Shown here piece by piece: positions 17,517-25,774 of a stretch of 64,000 nt of DNA (the first letter of the stretch is position 1; each line of letters opens with the position of its first letter). A program made the translations under genes and the position numbers. The notes under the pieces are model-generated. The model was not told where the DNA came from. It was given only the letters and a program-made list of their open reading frames with translations, and did not search any database. The stretch is from Planctomycetaceae bacterium (GTDB lineage Bacteria > Planctomycetota > Planctomycetia > Planctomycetales > Planctomycetaceae), in assembly GCA_002722955.1 (NCBI GenBank), contig PBMZ01000102.1, positions 62,001 to 126,000 of the forward strand, read 5' to 3'.

Positions 17517-18185
17517 ATGCCAAGGCTACTAATCATTCTGATGACGTTGGCTTTCGTCGCGGGGTGCGCGAACAGCACGTCGCGGACCAGTGATGTGTCT
17601 GATCGGACTCAGGTCGACGTTAGCGACAGACAGACGGATAACAGTGCCCCGCCCAACGAAGAGGCCATTGAACCAAAGGAAGTCAGCGAACCAGCCGAAA
17701 CGGTCAAAACCGACGAAGCTGCCGAGGCTCCCACGAAACAAATCAGCAAGGAGATTGCCAAAGTGACGCTGCCCAAGACTGATGCCGAATGGAAGGAAGC
17801 TCTGACCAAAGAGCAATTCCGTGTCGCTCGAAAGAAAGGCACAGAACGTGCTTTCCAAAACGAGTTTTGGGACAACAAACGAGACGGAACGTACCTTTGC
17901 GTCTGCTGCCGGCAAGCTCTGTTTAGCTCCGAACACAAATACAAATCGGGCACGGGATGGCCAAGCTATTACAAACCCGTCGTGGACGAAAACGTGGCCA
18001 TGGAAGCGGACAACAGTTTCTTCATGCGACGTGTCGAAGTGCTTTGCAGTCGCTGCGACGCTCATTTAGGGCACGTGTTTGAGGACGGGCCCGATCCGAC
18101 AGGACTGCGGTATTGCATCAACTCGGCCGCACTGATCTTCGACCCGGAAGCGGAAGACGAGCCCGAAGAGGCTGGCGGAAAGTAA
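17517..18185 (+). CDS. msrB: Peptide-methionine (R)-S-oxide reductase, lipoprotein form
   Basis: A 222-aa protein. The N-terminus is a lipoprotein signal ([17 protein letters not shown]), followed by an acidic, Pro/Glu-rich linker of about 65 residues and the MsrB domain. The domain has both zinc-binding CxxC pairs (LCVCC and LCSRC), the substrate loop [11 protein letters not shown] and the catalytic Cys in RYCINSAAL. It reduces methionine-R-sulfoxide in proteins, and here it should act outside the cytoplasmic membrane. The linker would let the enzyme reach away from the membrane. It sits between the DUF2063 and transglutaminase genes on the same strand. Confidence 0.9.
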   Translation: MPRLLIILMTLAFVAGCANSTSRTSDVSDRTQVDVSDRQTDNSAPPNEEAIEPKEVSEPAETVKTDEAAEAPTKQISKEIAKVTLPKTDAEWKEALTKEQFRVARKKGTERAFQNEFWDNKRDGTYLCVCCRQALFSSEHKYKSGTGWPSYYKPVVDENVAMEADNSFFMRRVEVLCSRCDAHLGHVFEDGPDPTGLRYCINSAALIFDPEAEDEPEEAGGK

Positions 18186-18227
18186 ACTGCCGGCTTCGTC
18201 GCTTGAGGATTTACCACTTCGCGCCAC

Positions 18228-20633
18228 TTGCTGATCTCGATCACTGTGAAGTTAGCCACCGTTTTTCATCTGAGCATCTATAGTCTTGCCTGCTTGGCCA
18301 GCTTCATCCTGGCTGTGGCTGAGGGCACCGCGATGCCTCAAGCTTTTACGATCCCGTTGGCTGTGGTGGCGTTCGCTTTGACGGAGCGACGGCGAGTGTT
18401 CTTGTTGCCGACGGGGTTGGCCAACCTCTGTGGGTTGCTGGCGTTGGGAGCGATGGGCATCGAGTTCATGGGCGAGACGTTGGAAGCGCGGTTGCTTGCC
18501 GGGGCTCACTTGTTGGTGTACTTGACTTGGATATCGATGTTCCAAGACAAGAAACCTCGGCAATACTGGTGGATGTGTGCACTGGGTGTCATGCAAGTCG
18601 CCGTGGCCTCGATCCTGACGAAACAAGGTGTCTTCGGCATTCTGCTGACCGGATACATCTTCAGCGCGCTGTGGACGCTTTCGGTATTCTCACTGTTTCG
18701 TGCGCAACAGCGTTTTGGAAAGTCGACACAATACGCGACTCAAACAGAGACGGCCGCTTCCGAAGCTCCAGCCTTTGAAGAGCCCAAGCTTTTGGAAGGC
18801 ATGCCTGCGTCGCAAAGTGTTGCCGTCGGTGGCATCCAACGCGATCACAACGATCGTTGGATCAACTTGAGATTCGCGGGCGGCGTGACTGGAATGTCCG
18901 TAATCGCGATTTTGATTGGTGCATTGTTCTTCACCTTAGTGCCGCGAATCTGGATTGGTAAGTTCAAGTTATTCGCAGGCGAGCGAGATCGAGCATCGGG
19001 ACCGTTAACGGGTTTCACCGAAGAGGTTCAGCTTGGTGAGATTGGCGAGATCCTGGAAAGCAATGAACGTGTGCTGCAAGTTCGCTGCTTCAATAACTTG
19101 ACCAATGAGCCCGTCGACGTTGAAGAGTACGCTCGGCTGATCGGTTTCGAGGAACCGCTGTTTCGTGGAAAGACCATGGGGCAGTACGAAAACGGTAGCT
19201 GGAAGACGTTTTATCCCGAGCCCAACGACATTATGAATCCGGGGGCACAAAAGAGTGCGGTGCGCCAAGAGTACGTCTTGGACCCAATCGGTACTTCCGT
19301 TGTGTTCGTGATGCAACCAGTCTTGAGTGCTCAGATTGACAGTCAAGATCCCGCTGTCAGGATCCACAAGACATCAGGTGTGATGTATCGATCCGAGTCA
19401 ACGCCGGTCAACGAGACTTTGAGGTATTCTGTTTACACCCCGCTTCCGCCAGAGAATCCACCGCCGATTGCGCTGGCGACATTTCAACGCTTTCGTTCTC
19501 ACGGCTACCTACAAATCCCACCGGGACTGGACCGATTGAGAGAACTGGCGGCGGACGTTGTTGACATGGAACCTGGAATTCGGCAATTGTCGGACTTGCA
19601 GAAGGCCACGATTCTTCGGAATCAGCCGAAAGTCGAACTCGAGGTGGCTCAAAAGCTGTTGGCTCATCTTCGCGATTCTGGCCAGTATTCGTATACGCTG
19701 GACGCATCGATTACGGATAGCAGCGTCGATCCGATTATCGACTTTCTCTTCAATCGGCGAACGGGACATTGCGAGTACTTCGCATCGGCACTGACATTGA
19801 TGCTGCGGACGACGGGGATTTACGCCCGTTTGGTGAGTGGCTTCAAGGGTGTCGTCAAGAACCAGTACAGCGGCGAGTACATCGTGCAGCAACGTCACGC
19901 TCACGCATGGGTTGAAGCCTATATCGATGGGTATTGGATTATGCTCGATCCAACTCCGTTGGCGCGTGAGGAGAGCGTCGCAAGCATGAACTCGCCCACT
20001 CCTCGCTGGAGTGATCTGCGCGACTTGTTATCGGGGATGTGGTCGCAAAACGTTGTCGACATGTCGATCGAGCAACAGCAGCAACGGATTTATGGGCCAT
20101 TGCAATCGATGCTGAGTTCGAGTTGGAAAGAACTTCAAAACGCCATCTCGTTTCCATCAATCTGGCCAACCGGAGAATCTTCCGGCGAAGGTGACGGAAA
20201 GAAAGGCGGCTGGTTGGCTACGATTGTCGTGATATGCATTCCCATTGTGCTGATCAGCTTGGTGTGGTTAGCAGTGCATTTGTTGAAAGGCTTTCGCCAA
20301 TTGAAGGCCACTCGCGCTGCGCAAATGGCAAGCGTTGTGCATGTGGAATTCTTCGAGCGTTTTCAGCGGCTACTAAAGTCGCAAGGCTTGGTTCGAGACG
20401 CTCATGAGACGCAACGCGAATTCTCGGCCAAGGTCGAAACGCGATTTGCTGTTCAGTTGCAGCCGGCGGGATTGCAGGGATTGTCCGTTAGTCTGGTCGA
20501 GGCGTTTTATGCGATCCGCTTTGGGCAAAAGCAGATCGATGCCAGCGAATTGCAGATTCTCGATGGTCAACTGAATAAACTCGAAGCGGCTTTGAAGCGT
20601 TCCACGAGCAAAGAAACGGCTGGCGAGTCGTAA
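18228..20633 (+). CDS. Transglutaminase-like membrane protein (TgpA/DUF3488)
   Basis: An 801-aa protein. The N-terminus holds five to six membrane helices (for example FHLSIYSLACLASFILAVA and SVIAILIGALFFTLVPRIWI), followed by an extracytoplasmic transglutaminase-like domain. The catalytic triad region is visible: GHCEYFASALTLMLRTTGI (Cys), RHAHAWVEAYIDGYWIMLDP (His and Asp). One more helix (WLATIVVICIPIVLISLVWL) and a cytoplasmic tail follow. The usual neighbours of this family, a MoxR ATPase and a DUF58 protein, are not here. The start is uncertain: the track uses TTG 18228, and GTG 18246 is the alternative. Substrate unknown. Confidence 0.85.
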   Translation: MLISITVKLATVFHLSIYSLACLASFILAVAEGTAMPQAFTIPLAVVAFALTERRRVFLLPTGLANLCGLLALGAMGIEFMGETLEARLLAGAHLLVYLTWISMFQDKKPRQYWWMCALGVMQVAVASILTKQGVFGILLTGYIFSALWTLSVFSLFRAQQRFGKSTQYATQTETAASEAPAFEEPKLLEGMPASQSVAVGGIQRDHNDRWINLRFAGGVTGMSVIAILIGALFFTLVPRIWIGKFKLFAGERDRASGPLTGFTEEVQLGEIGEILESNERVLQVRCFNNLTNEPVDVEEYARLIGFEEPLFRGKTMGQYENGSWKTFYPEPNDIMNPGAQKSAVRQEYVLDPIGTSVVFVMQPVLSAQIDSQDPAVRIHKTSGVMYRSESTPVNETLRYSVYTPLPPENPPPIALATFQRFRSHGYLQIPPGLDRLRELAADVVDMEPGIRQLSDLQKATILRNQPKVELEVAQKLLAHLRDSGQYSYTLDASITDSSVDPIIDFLFNRRTGHCEYFASALTLMLRTTGIYARLVSGFKGVVKNQYSGEYIVQQRHAHAWVEAYIDGYWIMLDPTPLAREESVASMNSPTPRWSDLRDLLSGMWSQNVVDMSIEQQQQRIYGPLQSMLSSSWKELQNAISFPSIWPTGESSGEGDGKKGGWLATIVVICIPIVLISLVWLAVHLLKGFRQLKATRAAQMASVVHVEFFERFQRLLKSQGLVRDAHETQREFSAKVETRFAVQLQPAGLQGLSVSLVEAFYAIRFGQKQIDASELQILDGQLNKLEAALKRSTSKETAGES

Positions 20634-20886
20634 CGGCCCTCTCGTCGCTGATGTAGCATTTTGAAGTTAAGGTAGCGGAACTCGCCAAGAGTTTCGGCTC
20701 CTTGGAATTGCAGTGATCAATCACGACGTCTTAGCGACGGACGATTGCGGTGTGCGTGAAAAGGTGATAGCGCAGAGTGCAAAGTTGGCTGCCTCATTTC
20801 GCGACTTTCTAATTCGTCTATGTCTTCCTTAACATCCTCAGTTAATAAAACAATCGGTCTGGATCGCTAGCGAGTTGCCGTTGAGT

Positions 20887-21201
20887 TCACCATGGATGTC
20901 CCACCTTTAGGTTGCCCATGAATACAGACACAGTGGCTGGCTTTGCCAAGAACGTTGAGTTCGCACGCCATCGACTGATAACACCTACGGAATTAGTCAG
21001 CGGTCTACTTTTTTGCATCCAACATGCCCCATCGGCAATCAGCGAGTTGATGTCGCCGACTTCTAGAGACGCTGCGTCGATCGGCGTGACAGTACAAAGC
21101 TGGCCGCTTTCGATCTTGCCAGTCATGGACTGGCCACGTGGTCGAAATGCGGCGGTCTCACCCGCCTTCAGCCGTTCAATGTAGCGTGTTGCCCAGCCCA
21201 T
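20887..21201 (-). pseudogene. S24/LexA-type peptidase-like fragment
   Basis: A 104-aa ORF whose first 50 residues (RYIERLKAGETAAFRPRGQS, then MTGKIESGQLCTVTPIDAAS) resemble small S24-like proteins, including the Ser of the G-x-S-M motif. After VGDI the sequence no longer matches, and the second conserved part with the Lys region is absent. The remaining tail is unrelated. Probably a truncated or recombined gene. Confidence 0.45.
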
Positions 21202-21228
21202 TGTTCACCCTGATTTTGCGTCATGCCT

Positions 21229-21257
21229 TATCCTTGGAGGTTCCTCCATTAAGGATA
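21229..21257. repeat. Hairpin upstream of the S24-like fragment
   Basis: TATCCTT-GGAGG pairs with CCTCC-(3 nt)-AAGGATA around a 2-nt loop. It lies between two minus-strand genes. It may be a weak terminator or another intergenic palindrome. Confidence 0.4.
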
Positions 21258-21311
21258 CAGACACTGTGCCTGTTTCAAGGTTCGGATATGAAGCGCGCCG
21301 CGCCGACTCAT

Positions 21312-21884
21312 TCAGGTCAGCAACACAATTAGGCCGACTAGGATTGCAGCGAAGAGGCCGATGTCTCCGATGGCCGCTAGCAGGTCGCTCATTTTGATCG
21401 GTAATTCCCCGTTGGCACCGGGAAGCTTGGCAAACTCTCGGTGGCTCATGATGACTTGGTAAGCGTAGATACCGAAGTTGAATGCCAGTGAAAGAACGAT
21501 TAATGGGCCCACTCGTGCGCCGGAATTGGTGATTAACGCCAAGTCCAACAGAATGCTGACAAAGGCAAGAATTCCGAAACCGACCAGAATTGGCTTGATG
21601 GCTCTTTCGGGTGACGACACATCCAGTCGATTGCGGATTGTTCGAAAGGACCTTCTGAGTGTGTACCAACTAATAGCTGTTGTTCCAGTAACCCAGATAG
21701 CGACCCCAGGAGCGGTTCGAATTCCGCTGGTTGCCAAGATGACGAATAGCAAGTACTTGACGGGGTAAGGGATGAAGAATGCGGACTTGAGGACGTGAAG
21801 GAATGCGACCCATCCCCAGTGGCGTGCCTTCTTCGGCCGCTCGGGTTGATCGAGTGCAGTTACTTCATCATTTGATGTAGCCAC
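21312..21884 (-). CDS. Membrane protein of unknown function
   Basis: A 190-aa protein that I do not recognise. It shows four to five hydrophobic segments (VKYLLFVILATSGIRTAPGV, IWVTGTTAISWYTL, PILVGFGILAFVSILLDLAL, LIVLSLAFNFGIYAYQVI and the C-terminal IGDIGLFAAILVGLIVLLT) and a charged N-terminus, so it is an inner-membrane protein. No catalytic motif is seen. It is followed by the S24-like fragment on the same strand and preceded by a palindrome-rich gap. Nothing in the context points to a role. Confidence 0.55.
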   Translation of the reverse strand: MATSNDEVTALDQPERPKKARHWGWVAFLHVLKSAFFIPYPVKYLLFVILATSGIRTAPGVAIWVTGTTAISWYTLRRSFRTIRNRLDVSSPERAIKPILVGFGILAFVSILLDLALITNSGARVGPLIVLSLAFNFGIYAYQVIMSHREFAKLPGANGELPIKMSDLLAAIGDIGLFAAILVGLIVLLT

Positions 21885-21928
21885 CGCGGCACCTCATTCC
21901 GCATTAGGACGATGTGATTTTTTGCGTT

Positions 21929-22047
21929 ATTCACCGAATACGGGGGGGTGGCTGGGGGTCGAGTTTTCGAGCCACCAGTTGGATCAACCAGTCTGGGGGC
22001 TCGAAGACTCGTCCACCCCTCTAGCGATCTTTCCCGCAATTCGGTGA
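21929..22047. repeat. Large imperfect intergenic palindrome
   Basis: TTCACCGAAT at about 21929-21938 recurs inverted as ATTCGGTGAA at about 22038-22047. Within these, a GGGGTGG...CGAGT.TTCGAGCC block on the left is mirrored on the right. It fills most of the gap between the DUF971 gene and the membrane protein gene. Confidence 0.6.
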
Positions 22048-22056
22048 AGAACCATT

Positions 22057-22383
22057 TTATAAGCCATCAGTGAGCACCGTCGCGTCATCACTTTCGCAGA
22101 GCTCCCGAAGGTACTCCCAAGTATATAGTCCCGTGTCGTGGCGATCGCTCCAAACGATCTTCAGTGCATAGTTGCCCGTGAACGCGACGTCGGCAATTTC
22201 GATCGCTTCTGGGATGTCCTCGACATGGACCATTCGCTCGCCCGTGAATTCATTCACGCAGCCAGCACATGGGCAGCGTCCTCGTAGGAAGCGGAACGGT
22301 AGTTGCGCGTCGAGGTTGTCAGGCCAAGTGAATTGCAGGCTCTTCTCTTCAGTGATCGCGCGGATGTTACTGGGGGCAGTCAC
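22057..22383 (-). CDS. DUF971 (GBBH-like N-terminal domain) protein
   Basis: A 108-aa single-domain DUF971 protein. The family pattern is clear: SLQFTWPDNLDAQLPFRFLR, then a GRCPCAGCVNEFTGER segment with Cys residues, AFTGNYALKIVWSDRHDTGL and a final YTWEYLREL. Members occur alone or fused to iron-sulfur or apbC-like proteins and to gamma-butyrobetaine hydroxylase, and the domain is thought to bind metal. Full length for a stand-alone member. It follows the FAD oxidoreductase gene on the same strand, 75 nt in front of it. Confidence 0.85.
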   Translation of the reverse strand: MTAPSNIRAITEEKSLQFTWPDNLDAQLPFRFLRGRCPCAGCVNEFTGERMVHVEDIPEAIEIADVAFTGNYALKIVWSDRHDTGLYTWEYLRELCESDDATVLTDGL

Positions 22384-22458
22384 AATGTTTCCTGTAATGA
22401 ACGGGAGACTCTTTAGTTACCCACTGAGTTTATCTCAGGGCGTTGTAAGGCCGCGCTG

Positions 22459-23673
22459 CTACGATACCGAAGTTTGATCTCGATTCAAGCGATCAATGAC
22501 GCCATTGGCCAATTGAGGTCGATGACGAAGCGCCCACGAGATCGCGTTCACCGCGGTTGTGCTTCGTAGTGTTCTCGAGATTGCTCGGCACATGCGTTGT
22601 CGGCGTCGAACTTGCCGCGCGAACGTTTTGCACCAGAACGCTTCGAAGTCAGACGCGAATTGACCGGTGTTAGGATGGAATTGCTGAGCCGCTTGCCAAG
22701 CTGACTCCAGCGCCCACGCGATTCCTTCGCCGGTGAAAGGTTCGATGTAGCCCACAGAGTCTCCCAGCAGGACGACTCGATTCGCGGCCAACGGTGTGAC
22801 CTGCCGAGTCAAATCCACGGTGCCCTTGAATTGAACGTTGGCAAGATTCACGCCCGCAATTCCCGATTGCGTCAAGATGTTGTCCACGGCGCTTGCCGGT
22901 GTGGTGTTTTCCATTAGAAGTCGCCGATCGACGGCCGCTGCCAAATTCCATTTGCCATCTTGCAGTTGGACGATGCCAACATATCCATGCTTCGACACGG
23001 CCATATGAATTGTGTTTGGTGATAACGAGAGTTCCTCGCGATCGATCATGGCACCGATGCCAAGACGAGCCCCGCGAGCTATGCTGCATCGGAAATCGCC
23101 CAGCTTCTCGACGAACTGCTTCGAGAGGCCAGTTGCGGAAAAAACAAATCGGGCTTGCGCCGAGACGGAATCGATATCGTTTTGATACAAGTCCACTTTC
23201 CGCGAGTCTTCGGCCACGTCGCCTAAGCTTGCGCGGACTCCGGGAAGAAAATCGGCTCCACTTTCGATAGCCACTTGAACTAACGCGGCGTCAAAATCGG
23301 ATCGGGCCACAGTAATCCCGGCGGGAATCGAAACTTCGAAACCTCCCAGACGGTTGTAAAGCTGAAAGGCGTCAATGGGCGAGCTTGGGAGTTTGCCGAT
23401 CCAATCATCAAGACCGGCACGCTTCAAGACGCTCAACGCGCTGCCGTTAATGCAAGCGCCGCAGACTTTCCAACGAGGAAACTGTCGTTGATCGACAAGC
23501 AAGACCTTTGCACGACGTTGGGCAAGCAAACTCGCCGCGAGAGCCCCAGCTGGACCGGCGCCGACCACGATGGCGTCCCAGATTCCTGAATCTCTCAATC
23601 GATCCCAATCAATCGAGGATGTCAGTTTGGGTCGGTTGCTGGTCAACGTCGAGCTGCTCAAGGTTTCCTCCAT
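22459..23673 (-). CDS. FAD-dependent oxidoreductase, geranylgeranyl reductase-like
   Basis: A 404-aa flavoprotein. The start at 23673 (MEETLSSST) lies inside the end of the methyltransferase gene, giving a 16-nt overlap, and is preferred to the tracked 23697. The FAD site is evident: IVVGAGPAGALAASLLAQRR, WKVCGACINGSAL, and the second motif RVVLLGDSVGYIEPFTGEGI. Family members reduce or oxidise prenyl or polyketide-type substrates. In many planctomycetes this oxidoreductase and the adjacent methyltransferase follow a type III polyketide synthase. No such synthase is present here. Confidence 0.8.
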   Translation of the reverse strand: MEETLSSSTLTSNRPKLTSSIDWDRLRDSGIWDAIVVGAGPAGALAASLLAQRRAKVLLVDQRQFPRWKVCGACINGSALSVLKRAGLDDWIGKLPSSPIDAFQLYNRLGGFEVSIPAGITVARSDFDAALVQVAIESGADFLPGVRASLGDVAEDSRKVDLYQNDIDSVSAQARFVFSATGLSKQFVEKLGDFRCSIARGARLGIGAMIDREELSLSPNTIHMAVSKHGYVGIVQLQDGKWNLAAAVDRRLLMENTTPASAVDNILTQSGIAGVNLANVQFKGTVDLTRQVTPLAANRVVLLGDSVGYIEPFTGEGIAWALESAWQAAQQFHPNTGQFASDFEAFWCKTFARQVRRRQRMCRAISRTLRSTTAVNAISWALRHRPQLANGVIDRLNRDQTSVS

Positions 23674-24434
23674 TCCATTAGAAACCTCTCTGGCCAACGG
23701 TTCGAGAATGCGGCCTGTGTCAGTCCGGCACGATCACTCAACGCCCGAAACTCCTCGACTGTGAAGGCTGCTTGGATCGAGATCGGACCATCGATATGCA
23801 CAACGGGCGAACGAGAAATCAGACGCGGCACATAGTACGCCAGAAAGTACCCGAAACGACTCCGCAGGATGTCGTTGACTAAGACAAGTTGGCGTGTTGC
23901 CGCTGACATCTTTGCCAACAGCGTGACGATGTCGTCTTCGTCCAGGTGGTGCATGAACAAAGTATTGACGATGACATCGAAATCGTCGGGCATGGCGTCG
24001 TTGACCAGATCGAGCTGAAAGAACTCAACTGCTACTCCGTAAGGCTTCGCAACGTCGCGAGAGTGTTGTAGTGCCGTTTCGCTGATGTCGGCGCCATGTA
24101 CTTCGGCTGGGATGCCTCGCTTCTTTGCCGTTAAAGCCAAGCGACACGCGACATCCCCGCCACCGCAGGCGACGTCGAGAATTCGGATTGGTCGGTCTTT
24201 GATCGTGGCCGCGATCTTTCGAATCGGTCGCCACAGCGTCCGCGTTGTTAAGCTGAGCGAATTCGCCAGCCGCAAGACGTCGAGCGCTTCTCGGTGTAAC
24301 GAGTCCTGCAATTCGGGCTGATCCATGATCTCCGGTTGGCGGACTCGTGCGGGCATCTTTCGAAGCGATGGCTTCTGAATCGTGTAGTTGGAAAAGTCGA
24401 TTTCCACCTCAAGAGACCTTTGAATTCGATCCAT
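23658..24434 (-). CDS. Class I SAM-dependent methyltransferase
   Basis: A 258-aa methyltransferase with a Rossmann-type core: motif I ILDVACGGGDVACRLAL, motif II VHGADISETALQHSRD, and FDVIVNTLFMHHLDEDDIVTLL, then LVLVNDILRSRFGYFLAYYV. The N-terminal helical part (RQPEIMDQPEL) is like that of methyltransferases acting on phenolic or polyketide substrates. It overlaps the FAD oxidoreductase gene downstream, so the two are translationally coupled. It is divergent from the RiPP-like cluster, with about 250 nt between start codons. The substrate is not identifiable. Confidence 0.8.
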   Translation of the reverse strand: MDRIQRSLEVEIDFSNYTIQKPSLRKMPARVRQPEIMDQPELQDSLHREALDVLRLANSLSLTTRTLWRPIRKIAATIKDRPIRILDVACGGGDVACRLALTAKKRGIPAEVHGADISETALQHSRDVAKPYGVAVEFFQLDLVNDAMPDDFDVIVNTLFMHHLDEDDIVTLLAKMSAATRQLVLVNDILRSRFGYFLAYYVPRLISRSPVVHIDGPISIQAAFTVEEFRALSDRAGLTQAAFSNRWPERFLMEWRKP

Positions 24435-24686
24435 AGTTGGCTGATTGATCAGGCTACCGTCGGATCGAATCGACGTCGAGTGTCACCCAACTGACGACAG
24501 ACAGTTTTTCGTCACCCTTGCCTCGCCAGAACTTGTCGATTGTCACAAGTCGATGACATGCCTTGGTTTAAGGATGCAAGTTTCGGTCGGTTTCGGAATG
24601 GCACTCGGGATGCCAAAGGTGGTCGGAACTCTTGGCATGGTGTGTGACCAGCTGCGTCCCCGAACCCTTTCATGAAAGGACGACCG
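24435..24686. other. Divergent intergenic region upstream of the RiPP-like cluster
   Basis: About 250 nt between the methyltransferase and precursor starts. The tracked ORF here (24445-24675) has no family features and is not supported. No clear operator was found. The region must contain the promoter of the precursor gene. Confidence 0.4.
24675..24680 (+). promoter_or_regulatory. Ribosome-binding site of the precursor peptide
   Basis: AAAGGA lies 6 nt before ATG 24687. This favours 24687 over the in-frame ATG at 24672. Confidence 0.7.
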
Positions 24687-24824
24687 ATGACCTCGACCAA
24701 GCAAAAGAAGAAGGCGGTCCGAGAGATCGCGAAGCTGCGAACGTCGGATGGCTCGAAGCGAACCGCTGAACGCGGTTTCTGTCGATGCTGCCGTTGTTGT
24801 CGTTGCCGACTGTGTTTTTTCTAA
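24687..24824 (+). CDS. Cys-rich RiPP precursor peptide candidate
   Basis: A 45-aa ORF, too short for the ORF track. It reads as a Lys/Arg-rich leader (MTSTKQKKKAVREIAKLRTS and on to about residue 31) and a very Cys/Arg-rich C-terminus, CRCCRCCRCRLCFF: seven Cys at residues 32, 34, 35, 37, 38, 40 and 43, ending in Phe-Phe. It has an excellent ribosome-binding site and lies 105 nt upstream of a DUF692-type iron oxidase on the same strand. DUF692 enzymes (MbnB, TglH, ChrH and bufferin-type) modify Cys residues in such peptides. The sequence itself matches no precursor family I can name. The Cys clustering and position make the call plausible. An accidental ORF is possible but unlikely. Confidence 0.7.
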   Translation: MTSTKQKKKAVREIAKLRTSDGSKRTAERGFCRCCRCCRCRLCFF

Positions 24825-24839
24825 ACATCAGTCTTTGCT

Positions 24840-24877
24840 GAAGCCGGCGGCTTCGTGATCAAACCGTGTTCACGAAG
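24840..24877 (+). promoter_or_regulatory. Two overlapping hairpins between precursor and oxidase genes
   Basis: GAAGCC-GGC-GGCTTC (24840-24854) overlaps CTTCGTGA-(11 nt)-TCACGAAG (24851-24877). They share CTTC and cannot form together. This could act as an attenuator or mRNA-stability element favouring precursor expression. There is no T-run. Confidence 0.4.
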
Positions 24878-24929
24878 TCGCTTGGCGACGGATTGCGAGT
24901 TTCTCGTCTTGTTGACAAAGGGTTATGAA

Positions 24930-25754
24930 ATGCTTCCCGCTATCGGATATGCCATTCGCGAACAAAATCGAATCGTGTTGGATGATCCAGCAATTAACGC
25001 CGCGGAAATCACCTTTGAGCGAGCTGACGATCCGTTACGGATCGAACGGTACGTTGGTGACTTAGACTTCGATCATGTCAGTGTGCATGCATTGAAGCTG
25101 TCGGTGGCAAGTCCCGAGCCGCCGGCCGAACACTATCTATCGGCTCTAAAGGCGATTGCGGAAGAGAACGGAGCGATCTCCGTTAGCGATCACTTAGGGT
25201 TTACACGAGACAGCGACAACGGTGTCGAGATCGGCCACTTCGCTGCTCCGCCGTATACCGAAGCCGCGCTGACGACAACGTGTCGAAACGTTGACTACAT
25301 CCAAGAATACTTTGGCGGCATTCGATTTTACTTAGAGAACATTGCCTACCTGTTCCGGATGCAAGGCACGATGAGCGAGTCGGAGTTCTTGTCGCGAATT
25401 CTTCGCAATACCGGATGCGGCTGGTTGCTGGATGTGACCAACGTCTACGCCAACGCGACGAACTTCAATTACGACGCTTACAACTTCATCGCCGAAGTGA
25501 TGCCGTACGCCACCGATGTTCAAATTCATTTGGCCGGTGGTTACTTCGACGAACGCGCCGACATGTATGTCGACAGTCACTCGGAGCCAATCCATGACGA
25601 AGTCTGGGACTTGTACAAGTTCTCGCTGGAGGTTGGTGTCGGCAAAATCAATTCCGTCTTTTTGGAACGCGACCAGAACTTTCCCGAGGAAGAAGGTTGG
25701 CGATCCGAGATCCGTCGAACTCGAGAGATTGCCGAAGCTGTTGTCCCCGTCTAA
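24930..25754 (+). CDS. DUF692/MNIO-family multinuclear non-heme iron oxidase
   Basis: A 274-aa TIM-barrel protein of the DUF692 family. The start at 24930 (MLPAIGYAIREQNR) has an AAAGGG site 7 nt upstream. The tracked start at 24855 adds unrelated residues. The ligand-bearing motifs are present: VSVHALKLSV, ISVSDHLGF (family SEH, here SDH), FYLENIAYL, CGWLLDVTNVYANA, VQIHLAGGY, DSHSEPIHDEVW and FLERDQN. These His/Asp/Glu residues hold two or three iron ions that oxidise Cys or other residues of a precursor peptide. It follows the Cys-rich ORF and precedes an unknown protein by 20 nt, so it is the probable modifying enzyme of the cluster. Confidence 0.85.
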   Translation: MLPAIGYAIREQNRIVLDDPAINAAEITFERADDPLRIERYVGDLDFDHVSVHALKLSVASPEPPAEHYLSALKAIAEENGAISVSDHLGFTRDSDNGVEIGHFAAPPYTEAALTTTCRNVDYIQEYFGGIRFYLENIAYLFRMQGTMSESEFLSRILRNTGCGWLLDVTNVYANATNFNYDAYNFIAEVMPYATDVQIHLAGGYFDERADMYVDSHSEPIHDEVWDLYKFSLEVGVGKINSVFLERDQNFPEEEGWRSEIRRTREIAEAVVPV

Positions 25755-25774
25755 AACGCTCGGAGTCCGACACG

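Noticed and set aside
24445-24675. 76-aa ORF upstream of the precursor peptide
   Set aside because: It has no family features or ribosome-binding site, and overlaps the expected promoter region.
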